Positions 45,514 through 54,555 of a stretch of 64,000 bases of DNA are shown one piece after another. Location: positions 33,605 through 97,604 of the forward strand of contig JAQBPB010000015.1 of the NCBI GenBank assembly GCA_028287745.1. The letters are read 5' to 3'. The position numbers and the translations under genes were made by a program. A model generated the notes under the pieces. It saw nothing but the letters and a program-made list of their open reading frames with translations. It did no database searches and had not been told where the DNA came from. Each line of letters starts with the position of its first letter. Positions within the stretch are counted from its first letter, which is position 1. Origin of the DNA: Chloroflexota bacterium. Lineage in GTDB: Bacteria; Chloroflexota; Chloroflexia; Chloroheliales; Chloroheliaceae.

Positions 45514-45525
45514 CCGAACGTTCGG
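45514..45525. promoter_or_regulatory. Palindromic operator upstream of the TetR gene
   Basis: A perfect 12-base palindrome, CCGAACGTTCGG, sits 21 bases before the chosen start of the TetR gene. It has the GAACGTTC-type core found in operators of many TetR-family repressors. An autoregulatory site is the simplest reading. Confidence 0.75.
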
Positions 45526-45676
45526 ACAGGGATATTTTAGCAGGTTCAGGCTGGCTGTCAATGGCAGTATAGCTACTATCTTTAGCAGGTTGAAAACAGG
45601 ACGAAACGGCTTTCAAAAGGGGATCAACATTAAAAGCCGGACTTTGGCCTGTTTGCCGGGTTCCATCTTTTGCGGG

Positions 45677-45796
45677 CTATTTCACGGGCAGCAGGCCGAA
45701 ATGGAAGATACTTTCAAGCACCGTAAGCAGAAATAACACAATAGATAGGGTCAGGATTACCATTAAAAAATACCGCAGGTATTTATTGATATACAT
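45677..45796 (-). CDS. Possible 39-residue single-pass membrane protein
   Basis: A 39-codon ATG frame starting 23 bases after the mraY stop on the same strand. It encodes a short basic start (MYINKYLRYF) and then one hydrophobic helix (VILTLSIVLFLLTVL), ending FHFGLLPVK. The ribosome-binding site is weak (GAGAAAG). Composition and position make a tiny membrane peptide possible, but conservation is unknown and it could be a chance frame. Confidence 0.35.
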   Translation of the reverse strand: MYINKYLRYFLMVILTLSIVLFLLTVLESIFHFGLLPVK

Positions 45797-45819
45797 TACT
45801 TACTTTCTCAATTCAAGTT

Positions 45820-46956
45820 TTAGAACAGGGCTAAAGCAACCCCGACCATAGCCAAAATCATGCCCACCAGGGCAAAGCGCATTGTTACCTGACTTTCACT
45901 CCAGCCGCTTTTTTCAAAATGGTGGTGCAGGGGGCTCATTTTCAGCAGGCGCTGGCCGGTCCCGGTAAATCGTTTGGTAATCTTGAAGTAGGATACCTGC
46001 AAAATTACTGAAGCAGCCTCCGCCACAAATACCCCGCCGATTACCGGCAGTAGCAGCCACTGGTTGGTCTGGAAGGCCAGCACTGCCAGCAGGGCTCCCA
46101 GGGTAAGGGCCCCGGTGTCACCCATAAAGACATGGGCCGGGTAGGCGTTGTACCACAGAAAGCCCAGGCAGGCGCCCGCCGCCGCAAACCCGATTAAGAC
46201 AACCTGGGTCTGGCCCTGCAAGAAGCCGATAATTGCGTAAGCGATGAATGCGAAAGCGCAGGTCAGACCGGCCAGGGTATCCAGGCCGTCGGTAAAGTTT
46301 ACCGCGTTGGAAAACCCGGCGATAACGATAGTGGCTATGGGTACGTAGAACCAGCCCAGGGCAATTGGCTCCCAGATGAAGGGAATATAAACTTTCTGTA
46401 AATCAAGCGGGATTTTCAATATGAGCGCAGCGATCAGGGATATTACCAGCAGCCAGGCCATTTTAAACCGGGCGGTTAATCCCCGGCGTTGCAGGCGTTC
46501 CCGGCGGCGGCGCTGGCTTTTAGTTTCGGTTTCGTCCTCCGTTTTGTTGGCTATCTGGTCCCAGCCAACCAGGCTAAGCATATCGTCCACCGCGCCCAGG
46601 AGGCCGCAGGAAATTAAAATTCCAATCGGTAACAGCACCGAAAATTTGCCGGTGATATAAATGATAATGAAACAAACCAGCAGGATAGAGCTGATAATCA
46701 TCAGGCCGCCCATAGTAGGGGTGCCGCTTTTGACCATGTGGCTGTCGGGGCCTTCGGTCCGGATACTTTTCCCGATTTTTTTAAGCTTTAGCCAGTGTAA
46801 AAGCGGTTTGCCGATTGCCAGGGAAAGAATAAATCCAAGGGCAGCCAGGGCCAGTCCATAAGCAATCCATTTTGCTTCCAGGGCCGCTCTGGGGTTGGTA
46901 ACGATTTCGTTGAAAATATTAAAATGCCAGGTTAAAAAGTAGTCCCTGTTATTCAT
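45820..46956 (-). CDS. mraY: Phospho-N-acetylmuramoyl-pentapeptide transferase
   Basis: MraY transfers phospho-MurNAc-pentapeptide to undecaprenyl phosphate, making lipid I of peptidoglycan at the inner membrane. The 378-residue protein has about ten transmembrane helices and the family motifs SHMVKSGTPTMGGL, GLLGAVDD, NAVNFTDGLDTLAG, GDTGALTLGA and the HHHFEKSGWSE box. A charged insert after AVDDML (ETETKSQRRRRERLQRRG) is typical of cytoplasmic loops in some lineages. It is not in a dcw cluster here, as no mur or fts genes are adjacent. Confidence 0.97.
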   Translation of the reverse strand: MNNRDYFLTWHFNIFNEIVTNPRAALEAKWIAYGLALAALGFILSLAIGKPLLHWLKLKKIGKSIRTEGPDSHMVKSGTPTMGGLMIISSILLVCFIIIYITGKFSVLLPIGILISCGLLGAVDDMLSLVGWDQIANKTEDETETKSQRRRRERLQRRGLTARFKMAWLLVISLIAALILKIPLDLQKVYIPFIWEPIALGWFYVPIATIVIAGFSNAVNFTDGLDTLAGLTCAFAFIAYAIIGFLQGQTQVVLIGFAAAGACLGFLWYNAYPAHVFMGDTGALTLGALLAVLAFQTNQWLLLPVIGGVFVAEAASVILQVSYFKITKRFTGTGQRLLKMSPLHHHFEKSGWSESQVTMRFALVGMILAMVGVALALF

Positions 46957-47094
46957 AAAGTAATGACCTCACACTTGCCGTAGAACCAAAGTTCAAAAAA
47001 CAGGTTAAACTTGACCCTGTTTACCAGTATTAATTATTTAATTACTCCAAATAAGTTACAAGCCAGCATATTCTGAGCAGAAATATTGATTCCG

Positions 47095-48210
47095 TTAGGT
47101 CCGGGCGGCTAAATACTCTTCCAGTTTAGCCAGGGCCTCTGGCATATTCCGGCGGGCGAACCCGATCCGAAAATGCCGGTTGCCGAAGTCAAAAAGGGTC
47201 CCGGGTATCAGCAGCACCCCGGTTTGGTCCACCAGTTCCAGGCAAAATTCTTCAACCGGTTGGCCGGTTTTCAGTGAAGGAAAGGCAATGGTCCCGGCAA
47301 TGGGCCGCTGCCAGTTAAAAATTGTCCGGTGGCGTACGAAGAAGCGATCTAAAATTGGCAGATTTTGCCCGATAATTTCCAGGTTCCGGGCCGCCAGCTT
47401 TTCCCGGTGGTGCAAAGCCAGGGTTGCCAGGAATTCACTGGGAGCGCTGTTGCACATTGAAAGATAGTCTTTAAAGGCAACCATTTTCGCCAGGACCTGC
47501 CCGTTGCGCGAGGCGGCCCAACCAATCCTTAAACCGGCCAGCCCATATGTCTTGGACATCACCCCCAACGACACGGCATTCTCATACAGGTCGCAGGCGG
47601 CGGGCAGGCGGTCGGCCCGGTTATATTCCAGTTCGCGGTAAACCTCATCGGAAAAGAGCAGCAAATTATGTTCGCGGGCTATCTCGACCAGTTCGCGCTG
47701 TTTGGACGCGTCCATCAGATAGCCGGTGGGATTATGCGGGCAATTTACCACAATCGCCCTGGTGTTGGGCCGGATGTTCCGGCGCAGGAAGTCCAGGTCT
47801 AATTCCCAGCCTTCTTCTTCGCGGGTGGTCCAGTGGGTTACTTCACAGCCATTCGCGGCGGCTACTTCACTTAGCGATTGGTAACCTGGGAAATGGACTA
47901 TTATGTGGTCGCCCGGTGACAGGACCGCGTTCATGAAAGTATAAATTGCTTCTTCGGCCCCGGTATGGACCACGACCTGGTCGGGTTCCACCCGTTCGTA
48001 AAGCCCGCTGATAGCCAAACGCAGGGCCGGGCTACCGGCATATTCGGTGTAACCCAACCACAATTTGTTAAGCTGGGCGGACACGTCCGGTTCTAGGGCC
48101 AGCAGGTCTTCTACTGCCAGCGACTCACAATCCGAGCTACACAGAACGTATTTTACCTTGAACTCATATTTATCAAAGAAACGTTCCAGCCTGAACGGAT
48201 TAATCTTCAC
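47095..48210 (-). CDS. Class I/II pyridoxal-phosphate aminotransferase
   Basis: A fold-type I PLP enzyme of 371 residues. Landmarks include YAGSPALRLAIS, VHTGAEEAIYTF, VNCPHNPTGYLMD, LLFSDEVYRELEY and the PLP Lys in GVMSKTYGLAGLRIGW, with the C-terminal Arg in FRIGFARRNMPEAL. It resembles aspartate/aromatic-type or HisC-like aminotransferases acting on small amino acids; the exact substrate is not readable. It has no obvious operon partner: a phytanoyl-dioxygenase gene lies 104 bases upstream on the same strand. Confidence 0.9.
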   Translation of the reverse strand: MKINPFRLERFFDKYEFKVKYVLCSSDCESLAVEDLLALEPDVSAQLNKLWLGYTEYAGSPALRLAISGLYERVEPDQVVVHTGAEEAIYTFMNAVLSPGDHIIVHFPGYQSLSEVAAANGCEVTHWTTREEEGWELDLDFLRRNIRPNTRAIVVNCPHNPTGYLMDASKQRELVEIAREHNLLLFSDEVYRELEYNRADRLPAACDLYENAVSLGVMSKTYGLAGLRIGWAASRNGQVLAKMVAFKDYLSMCNSAPSEFLATLALHHREKLAARNLEIIGQNLPILDRFFVRHRTIFNWQRPIAGTIAFPSLKTGQPVEEFCLELVDQTGVLLIPGTLFDFGNRHFRIGFARRNMPEALAKLEEYLAART

Positions 48211-48314
48211 TTTTTATTAGCTTTCTTAATCAGGACTTTCGCAGTGAGCAACTGCTTCCAGCCCAAACTTCAGGTTAACCGGGAAGGTTCAAGCCACAGG
48301 CTGTAAGCTACTCA

Positions 48315-49079
48315 CTATCCGCCCATCACATAGCGGGCGGCCGGAGTTACCACTTCCGGCATGGTAGCCGGGATAGCCGAGAAGTTCGGAAAGGTTGGTG
48401 CAAGATAAATACATTGCAAAGCCCGCCGGGGCGCTTTACTGTTATTCTGGGTACCGCTGTGCCAGAGATGCCCGTTGAATATAATTGCCGAACCGGCCGG
48501 GGTGCTTGCAAATATTTGCTTAGGGTGCTGGCTGCCCGGTTGGCGCAAGTCTTTGGGTGGCAAACCACCTTCCAGGTGCGACCCGGGTACCAGGCGGGTT
48601 GCCCCGTTTTTCAGGGTGAAATCATCCAGCGCCCAGAGCGAAGTTACCACCTGGAAAGGTTCATGTGGGTACCTGGGAACGGCATCGCCATGAAGCCCTT
48701 GCTGCCCGAAACCCGGTAACGGGTCGCGCCCGTGTAAACCGCCAAACCTGAACTCGTCACCCAGGATATGCCTTACGGCCGCCAGGAGTTTTGGGTGGGT
48801 GTAGACCCGCTCGAAAAGTTCGCCCTGGTAGCCCAGGCCATCGACATGGCGAGTACCGGTCGCCTGCCGGGAGTGGTTGCCGTTAGCTTTTTCATGCTCT
48901 TCCAGTAACCTCTCAAAAGCCGCTCGTAACTGTTCAAGCCATTGATGGTCCAGCAGTCCCGGCACAATCAGGTAACCCTGTTTATCCAGGGCTTCCTTTT
49001 CGGCCCGGCTCAGAGTATTTTCAGTTATACCTACCGCTTCGAAAAGTTGTTCCAGGTTGGAAATTTTTTGTGCTTGCAT
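48315..49079 (-). CDS. Phytanoyl-CoA dioxygenase (PhyH) family protein
   Basis: A non-haem iron, 2-oxoglutarate-dependent oxygenase of about 254 residues. The iron-binding triad is visible as HGD in QQGLHGDAVP and the later His in GHLWHSGTQNN, with an Arg shortly after (RRALQCIYL) that would bind 2-oxoglutarate. ATG 49079 is chosen because the family begins with a short helix before GYLIVPGLL; the frame is open to 49148. Substrates of this family range from fatty acyl-CoA to ectoine and halogenation targets, so the role here is open. It may be co-transcribed with the aminotransferase gene. Confidence 0.85.
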   Translation of the reverse strand: MQAQKISNLEQLFEAVGITENTLSRAEKEALDKQGYLIVPGLLDHQWLEQLRAAFERLLEEHEKANGNHSRQATGTRHVDGLGYQGELFERVYTHPKLLAAVRHILGDEFRFGGLHGRDPLPGFGQQGLHGDAVPRYPHEPFQVVTSLWALDDFTLKNGATRLVPGSHLEGGLPPKDLRQPGSQHPKQIFASTPAGSAIIFNGHLWHSGTQNNSKAPRRALQCIYLAPTFPNFSAIPATMPEVVTPAARYVMGG

Positions 49080-49238
49080 GGCAATCAACCTGTAAAAATA
49101 GGCCACCCCGTTAAAAATGCAAGCGGGACGCGCTCCTGGGAGAGCCATTTCCCGCCCGAAAAAGCCACCTTTACCTGACCCTTATGAGATTGACTTGCAA
49201 CCGGTAAACCGCTTGAAGGATTACCGGTCGTACCCATA

Positions 49239-52200
49239 TTACCGCCGGTTGTGGTGGACCGGCCAGGGACGGTTGCCACGCCGTTTGAACTTGCGTTTGG
49301 CCGGGCTGCCATCGGAATTTGTGTTTCCGTTGGTGTCCTCCGTCACTTCTTCTTCCTCCTCGTCCTCATCAGGGTCCGGAATGGGCCGTAGGAACGGCGG
49401 CGCGGCCTCGATTTCGGCCTGGGTCGGTTCGCCGCCAATATCGCCGGTTGGGCGGGTCTCGCCATCTTCTTCCAGGGCGTCCTGCAACACCCCAAACCCG
49501 ATATTATAGACCTGTTCCACCACGCCGCGCCGGACCAGCACTTTGGCTTCCTTGAGCCGGGCGATTAACGGGTGGCCCGGTTCGTGTTCAACCAGCATAT
49601 CGAAGACCTGGCGCATGAGGTCAAGGGTTTTATTGAAGGTGATAATAATATCGCCTTCGGCCAGTTGCATCTTTTCCATAATGCTGGCAAGGCTGGCTCC
49701 CCGGCACCAGGCCCGGGTAGCGCCATAGAAGTAGATGTTATAGCCGTTGGTAATCATCAGGTCGTTCTGGCGTTCCGCCGAGAAAATCTCGCGCTCCAGT
49801 TCGTCCAGGGTCTTGCGCAGCTCAATCAGGTGTTTGGGCAGCACAAACCGGTTCATAAATTCAAAGTCGCGGTCGTAGGAGAACCAGGTAAAGACTTCCG
49901 CCAGGTCGGGAGCGGGCAACTCGTTCAACCAACCGCGCTTGACCATCTCTATAATAATCAGGCTGTTGGTATCGAACACATCGCGCAGCCAGGGACTCTT
50001 TTCGGTCAGGTTGCCGACCCGGTCCAGGTAACCAAACTTGCGCAGGACCGTCACGATACCGTTAAGGGTCTGCTGCAGGCGGCTTTCCTCGTACTGCTTG
50101 CGTTCCTCGTAGCGCTCCTGGGCTTCCGCCAGGTTGACCAGCAACTTGGCCGCTTCGCGCTGCAGGCTCCGGTGTTTCTTGCGGACATCACAGCGCTGGC
50201 AGGGATGGACCCGTTCGCGCTCTTTCAATTCCTTGACCGACTGCCGGGCCTCTTCAATTTTAGCCAGGGCTCTTTCCAGGACCGGGCCGTACTTCTGCTC
50301 GTTTTCAACCCGGGCGGTCCGCTGCCAGGTCGAAAGGTCGGGCAGGGTGAAGCCGCTCAACTGGGCGGTGAGGCTGGCGATTTCGGCATCGTTTAACAGT
50401 TCGCTTATTTTCAGGCCGGGCCGGATGACGTTCGCCATACCGGCAGGCAGGTTTACTGAGTATCTTTCCGGCGGCAGGTAATCAATATATTTGTACTCAT
50501 CCAGTTTGACTACTTCATCGCCAAACATAAAGAGGCCAATTCCGGTATCGCCGGAGCGGCCCAGGTAAATACCCCAGCCGTGATCTTCGCTGTGAACCAG
50601 GAGGCCGGGCGCGATGCTCTTAAAGACGGTTTTGAGGGTTTCCCGCATGGGCTTGCGCCATGGACGTTCCTCAATTTTCTGCTTTAAGCGGGCGCTGTCT
50701 TCGATTGCCCGTTTTTCGTCATCCCGGCCTTCCATCACTTCGTGGCCGATGCGCTCGTATTCGTGGAGTAGTTCTTCACCTTCCGGGTAACCGATCAGGC
50801 AGCCGACCTGGGCCTTATCGTAGGCGTGCTGGGCGCTCCTGACTTCACCACCCAACTCGCGCAACCGCCGTCCCTGCTGGAATTCCAGTAAGCTGTGCCG
50901 CAAGATTTGCAGCACGCGTTCGCCCACCGGCGGGTCCCACAGGTTCAGGACCGAGTTGTAGCGGACCGTAAAGGCGCTTTCAATCGGTAAGAGCGGGCCG
51001 GTAGCAATTTCGATGGTTTCATTAAAGCTGATCCAGGGGCTGTAAGGCACCACCACATGTCCCTGCCCGTCCAGACCGCGCCGCCCGGCCCGTCCGGCCA
51101 TTTGCTGGAACTCGTTAGGCAGCAAGGGCCGCCGCGACTGCCCGTCAAACTTGGACATCCGGCCGATTACAACCGTTTTCGCGGGCATATTGACCCCCAG
51201 GGCCAATGTGTCGGTCGCGAAGACCACACTCATCAGGCCCCGGCTGAAAAGTTCTTCAACCAGTTGTTTGAGAATCGAGAGCAACCCGGCATGGTGATAG
51301 CCCAGGCCCCGCCGGGCCAGCGCGACTATCGTCTTGACCTGCTGGATATTGCGGTCTTCCTCGGACATCCGATCCATGTAGCGGGCGATAACTTCATCAA
51401 TCTCGTGGCGCACCTTGGGGTCTTTGATGCGTTCCAGGTGAGCCATACCGACTATCTCGGCCGATACTTCACAGTCGTTCCGGCTGAACATGAAATAGAT
51501 TGCCGGGAGCATTTTAGCTTTTTCAAGCGCTTCGACTATCTCACGCTGGGTCGGTTCGGGCCGCTCACGGCGGCTGCGTTCATCAGTATCCGGGTTGGTA
51601 TTGCCCCGGAACCCTTTACCCCGGAAGCGGCTCTTGGCTTCGCCACCCACGCCCCGGAAGTCGGCTACTTGCTTGCCTTCCCGGTTGATTACCAGGTTGA
51701 GGTCGCCTTCCAGGAAGTAATACAGCGATAACGGCACAGACCGTTTGGTATGTGTAATCAGTGTTACCGGCCGGTGCGTATTGGTAATCCAGTCGGCGAC
51801 TTCCCCGGCGTTGCTGATGGTAGCCGAAAGGCAGACCAGTTGAATATTTTTGGGGCACAGGATGATCGATTCTTCCCAGGTGGTGCCCCGCTCGCTATCG
51901 GCCAGGTAGTGAATTTCGTCAAAGACCACACATTCGACATGTTTGAGTTCGTCCGGGGTCTGCAAGAGCATGTTGCGGAGTACCTCGGTGGTCATAACAA
52001 TAATGTAACCGTTAGGGTTTTCGATCACATCGCCGGTCAGCAAGCCGACCGCGTCCCCGTACTGGGCCCGCAAATCCTTGAATTTTTGGTTGCTCAGGGC
52101 CTTTACCGGGGTGGTGTAAAAGATACGCTTGCGGCGGCTGTAAGCCTGGAAAATGCCATACTCGGCCACAACCGTCTTGCCGGTTCCGGTGGGCGCGGCG

Positions 52201-52475
52201 ACCATGACCGAATCACCCTGTGCCAGCACACCAATCGCTTGCTGCTGGAAATCGTCCAGCTCGAAATCGTAACGGGCCTTGAACTTTGTAACCAGGGCCG
52301 GGCCATTTAGCTGCTCATCGTTGCTGAAGTCTGTATTCTCATAAGCTTCCGCACTATAGTTGCGGCCAAATGGGGTTACAAAAGTTTCCTGGTCTGACGG
52401 GTAGGACTCTCCGTCAATATTATCCTCGGTCGAGAACCGGGCATTTGTTGCGTTCTCGGGACTACTATCGGGCAA
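49239..52475 (-). CDS. Ski2/Mtr4-like DEAD/DEAH-box RNA helicase
   Basis: A 1078-residue helicase. Motif I is APTGTGKTVVAEY, motif II DEIHYLAD (DEIH), motif III SATISN, and motif VI QMAGRAGRRGLDG. It has the long internal region of Ski2-like enzymes and, near the C-terminus, the DSHCT-type domain (segments such as LAEVFTWFSYDRDFE and GASLASIMEKMQLAEGDII). A CxxC pair (HPCQRCDVRKKH) lies in the middle. Bacterial members are thought to unwind structured RNA during decay. The C-terminal tail is acidic then basic and disordered (DEDEEEEEV, KRKFKRRGNRPW). It lies alone on its strand. Confidence 0.93.
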   Translation of the reverse strand: MPDSSPENATNARFSTEDNIDGESYPSDQETFVTPFGRNYSAEAYENTDFSNDEQLNGPALVTKFKARYDFELDDFQQQAIGVLAQGDSVMVAAPTGTGKTVVAEYGIFQAYSRRKRIFYTTPVKALSNQKFKDLRAQYGDAVGLLTGDVIENPNGYIIVMTTEVLRNMLLQTPDELKHVECVVFDEIHYLADSERGTTWEESIILCPKNIQLVCLSATISNAGEVADWITNTHRPVTLITHTKRSVPLSLYYFLEGDLNLVINREGKQVADFRGVGGEAKSRFRGKGFRGNTNPDTDERSRRERPEPTQREIVEALEKAKMLPAIYFMFSRNDCEVSAEIVGMAHLERIKDPKVRHEIDEVIARYMDRMSEEDRNIQQVKTIVALARRGLGYHHAGLLSILKQLVEELFSRGLMSVVFATDTLALGVNMPAKTVVIGRMSKFDGQSRRPLLPNEFQQMAGRAGRRGLDGQGHVVVPYSPWISFNETIEIATGPLLPIESAFTVRYNSVLNLWDPPVGERVLQILRHSLLEFQQGRRLRELGGEVRSAQHAYDKAQVGCLIGYPEGEELLHEYERIGHEVMEGRDDEKRAIEDSARLKQKIEERPWRKPMRETLKTVFKSIAPGLLVHSEDHGWGIYLGRSGDTGIGLFMFGDEVVKLDEYKYIDYLPPERYSVNLPAGMANVIRPGLKISELLNDAEIASLTAQLSGFTLPDLSTWQRTARVENEQKYGPVLERALAKIEEARQSVKELKERERVHPCQRCDVRKKHRSLQREAAKLLVNLAEAQERYEERKQYEESRLQQTLNGIVTVLRKFGYLDRVGNLTEKSPWLRDVFDTNSLIIIEMVKRGWLNELPAPDLAEVFTWFSYDRDFEFMNRFVLPKHLIELRKTLDELEREIFSAERQNDLMITNGYNIYFYGATRAWCRGASLASIMEKMQLAEGDIIITFNKTLDLMRQVFDMLVEHEPGHPLIARLKEAKVLVRRGVVEQVYNIGFGVLQDALEEDGETRPTGDIGGEPTQAEIEAAPPFLRPIPDPDEDEEEEEVTEDTNGNTNSDGSPAKRKFKRRGNRPWPVHHNRR

Positions 52476-52794
52476 AATAATTAGAACTCCTCTAGAAAAT
52501 GCTTGCTTTTATTTTTTCAATATCTACTTCATGATATTATGTAATTAAGCAAAAGTAAAGCCAGGGATATTAGGACAGCCTATTCCGGCTGTTTCCGGGT
52601 GGTTATTTTTGCCACTCTGCACCAGACCAGGCCCGTATTCCTGTTAAATTTGACTATTTCACTTTCCAAACCTGATTTTTTTATTTAAACAATACAAGTA
52701 CTTTCCGAACTAACAGTAACGCTTTATATTTCACTACTGGTCAGAAAGGTGCAGCGGGGACTAACTATTCCGGCAGCCCCTGGCTTTAGTCGTT
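52476..52794. other. AT-rich intergenic region
   Basis: This gap separates the helicase gene from the truncated VOC gene. It has no gene or strong hairpin that I can see, and should hold the helicase promoter. Confidence 0.45.
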
Positions 52795-53052
52795 TTGCCT
52801 ACTCCAAACAGGCCATTAATAAAGATAAACAATTTCCTGGTCGTACCCGAAGGGAAAACGGCTAAAAACCGGCTGCATTTTGATTTAACGCCGGAAAACA
52901 GCCGTGACGCCGAAGTTGAACGCCTCAAAGGGCTGGGAGCTAAGGTCTACCAGCAGTTCGATTGGACGGTTATGCTCGACCCCGAGAGCAACGAATTTTG
53001 TGTCGATACCGGGCCGGGAAATGTATGGGCCAGGTCAGGGGAACCGGCTTAA
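52795..53052 (+). pseudogene. Truncated glyoxalase/VOC-domain protein
   Basis: The 85-codon frame matches the second half of VOC/glyoxalase-like proteins: PEGKTAKNRLHFDLTPENSRDAEVERLKGLGAKV then WTVMLDPESNEFCV. The first half of the usual domain is missing. The start here would be TTG with no clear ribosome-binding site, and the frame ends upstream at 52762-52764. It looks like a decayed or 5'-truncated gene, though a short functional half-domain cannot be excluded. Confidence 0.65.
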
Positions 53053-53245
53053 TAAAATTGCAAGTAGTGTTTCCGGTCGCGCTTGGCCCCTGGCTAAGTG
53101 CGATTTTTATTGACCATTGTGTTAAACTGAAGTGACTAAATCCACCGCATTACTCTTTAGGAAAACAAATTTTAGAGCAATAATAAACAGAGCGCCGGGG
53201 TAATTTGCTTCAATGGCTCTCTCTACCGGTTGCTGGAGGAATCCT

Positions 53246-54295
53246 ATGCCCGATTTTAAGTTGAACCAGACCATTGTATCTATAACCGAAGACGATATTG
53301 TACAGGCCGGTACCGAGGCCGTTGTTAATGCCGCCAATCCTGACCTGGCCGATGGCGCGGGCGTAACCGGGGCGATTTTCAAGGCAGCCGGTCCTGAACT
53401 GGCCCAGCATACCGCAAAACTGGGTGGTTGCCCGACCGGGCAGGCCCGGATAAGCCCGGCTTTCCAGCTTTATCCACCTACCCGCTATATTATCCATGCC
53501 GTCGGGCCGGTCTATGACGACTACTCCCCGATAGAAGCGGTCCAATTATTATCCAATGCCTACCGGTCCAGCCTGGAACTGGCTGCCCTGAACGGTATAA
53601 AAAGCATCGCTTTTCCGGCCATCAGCACCGGTATATTCGGCTTCCCGCTGAAAATGGCGGCCGCTGTGGCTTTGAGGACGGTCCTGACCTTTGTTAAAGA
53701 AGCGCCCCATTCCCTGGAAGAAGTTAAATTCGTGGTGCGGGGTGAGCAAGCCCTGACTACTTACCGGTTGGACCTGGCCCAGTTACTGGCCCAACTACCC
53801 GCCGAAGTAACCGGCGACGACACGGTTTACTTCCATTCTAAGGAAGACCCTTATTACGAATTTTCCAACGCTGCACCATATGGCTTCTTCAGTAATAACA
53901 CTTTCTGGCGCACCGCCGAGCATTATTTCCAGGCTCAGAAATTTCCCAAAATGGCCCTTTATGAAGAGGTGCGCCAGGTCCAGACGCCGGAGGCCGCCGA
54001 AGACCTGGCCGGGCGAAACCAGCGCCGGGTGCGGGAAGATTGGGAGCAAGTCCGGGAAGAAGTTATGCGTGAAGCCCTGCGCCGCAAGTTTGAGGACAAT
54101 CCTCCCATCAGGCAGCTATTGCTTTCTACCGGCCAGCGGCCGCTGGTCGCCGCCGATGGAGCGGACTCTTTCTGGGGCTTTGGGGCTGACCGCCAGGGGC
54201 AGAACAAGCTGGGCCAGCTTTTGATGGAACTGCGCGGCCAATTCCGTGAAAAGGCCGGTGAGCCGCCTTTCTTAATAGAAGGCGAAGTCCGTTAG
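53246..54295 (+). CDS. Macro domain-NADAR domain fusion protein
   Basis: A 349-residue protein from ATG 53246 (GGAGG box upstream). The N-terminal macro domain (about 1-165) has VNAANPDLADGAGVTGAIF, YIIHAVGPVY and the ADP-ribose-binding loop ISTGIFGFP. The C-terminal NADAR domain (about 185-340, YbiA/DUF1768 family) has FSNAAPYGFF, TAEHYFQAQKF, GRNQRRVREDW and the end pattern FWGFGADRQGQNKLGQLLMELR. Both domains act on ADP-ribose: macro domains remove or bind ADP-ribose on protein or DNA, and NADAR enzymes have been linked to removal of ADP-ribose from guanine. No DarT-like toxin is adjacent, so it may be an orphan antitoxin or repair enzyme. Confidence 0.93.
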   Translation: MPDFKLNQTIVSITEDDIVQAGTEAVVNAANPDLADGAGVTGAIFKAAGPELAQHTAKLGGCPTGQARISPAFQLYPPTRYIIHAVGPVYDDYSPIEAVQLLSNAYRSSLELAALNGIKSIAFPAISTGIFGFPLKMAAAVALRTVLTFVKEAPHSLEEVKFVVRGEQALTTYRLDLAQLLAQLPAEVTGDDTVYFHSKEDPYYEFSNAAPYGFFSNNTFWRTAEHYFQAQKFPKMALYEEVRQVQTPEAAEDLAGRNQRRVREDWEQVREEVMREALRRKFEDNPPIRQLLLSTGQRPLVAADGADSFWGFGADRQGQNKLGQLLMELRGQFREKAGEPPFLIEGEVR

Positions 54296-54555
54296 AACGA
54301 GTCTGAAAATTAGACCACTTTTTTGTATTTCACCTGTTTTGAACCGGGCCTTAACAAGCCTTTTCCCAACCGCTATTCAGGTTGGTTGGCTACCGGGAAG
54401 GTACCGGTTTCTTAGCCCTGGCCGGGAATGACGCAGGGTGTGGGGCGGCCGGATACAATGATTAGCTTTGTAAGCTTTGTAGGTGCCAAATACCTGGCAA
54501 AGCTTTATAATTCTCCTGCAAACTTATAAATAATCGGGGATAGGATTCTATAACT

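Noticed and set aside
45446..45736. A 96-codon + strand frame across the TetR promoter
   Set aside because: It overlaps the TetR gene and its operator, and only its first few residues look protein-like.
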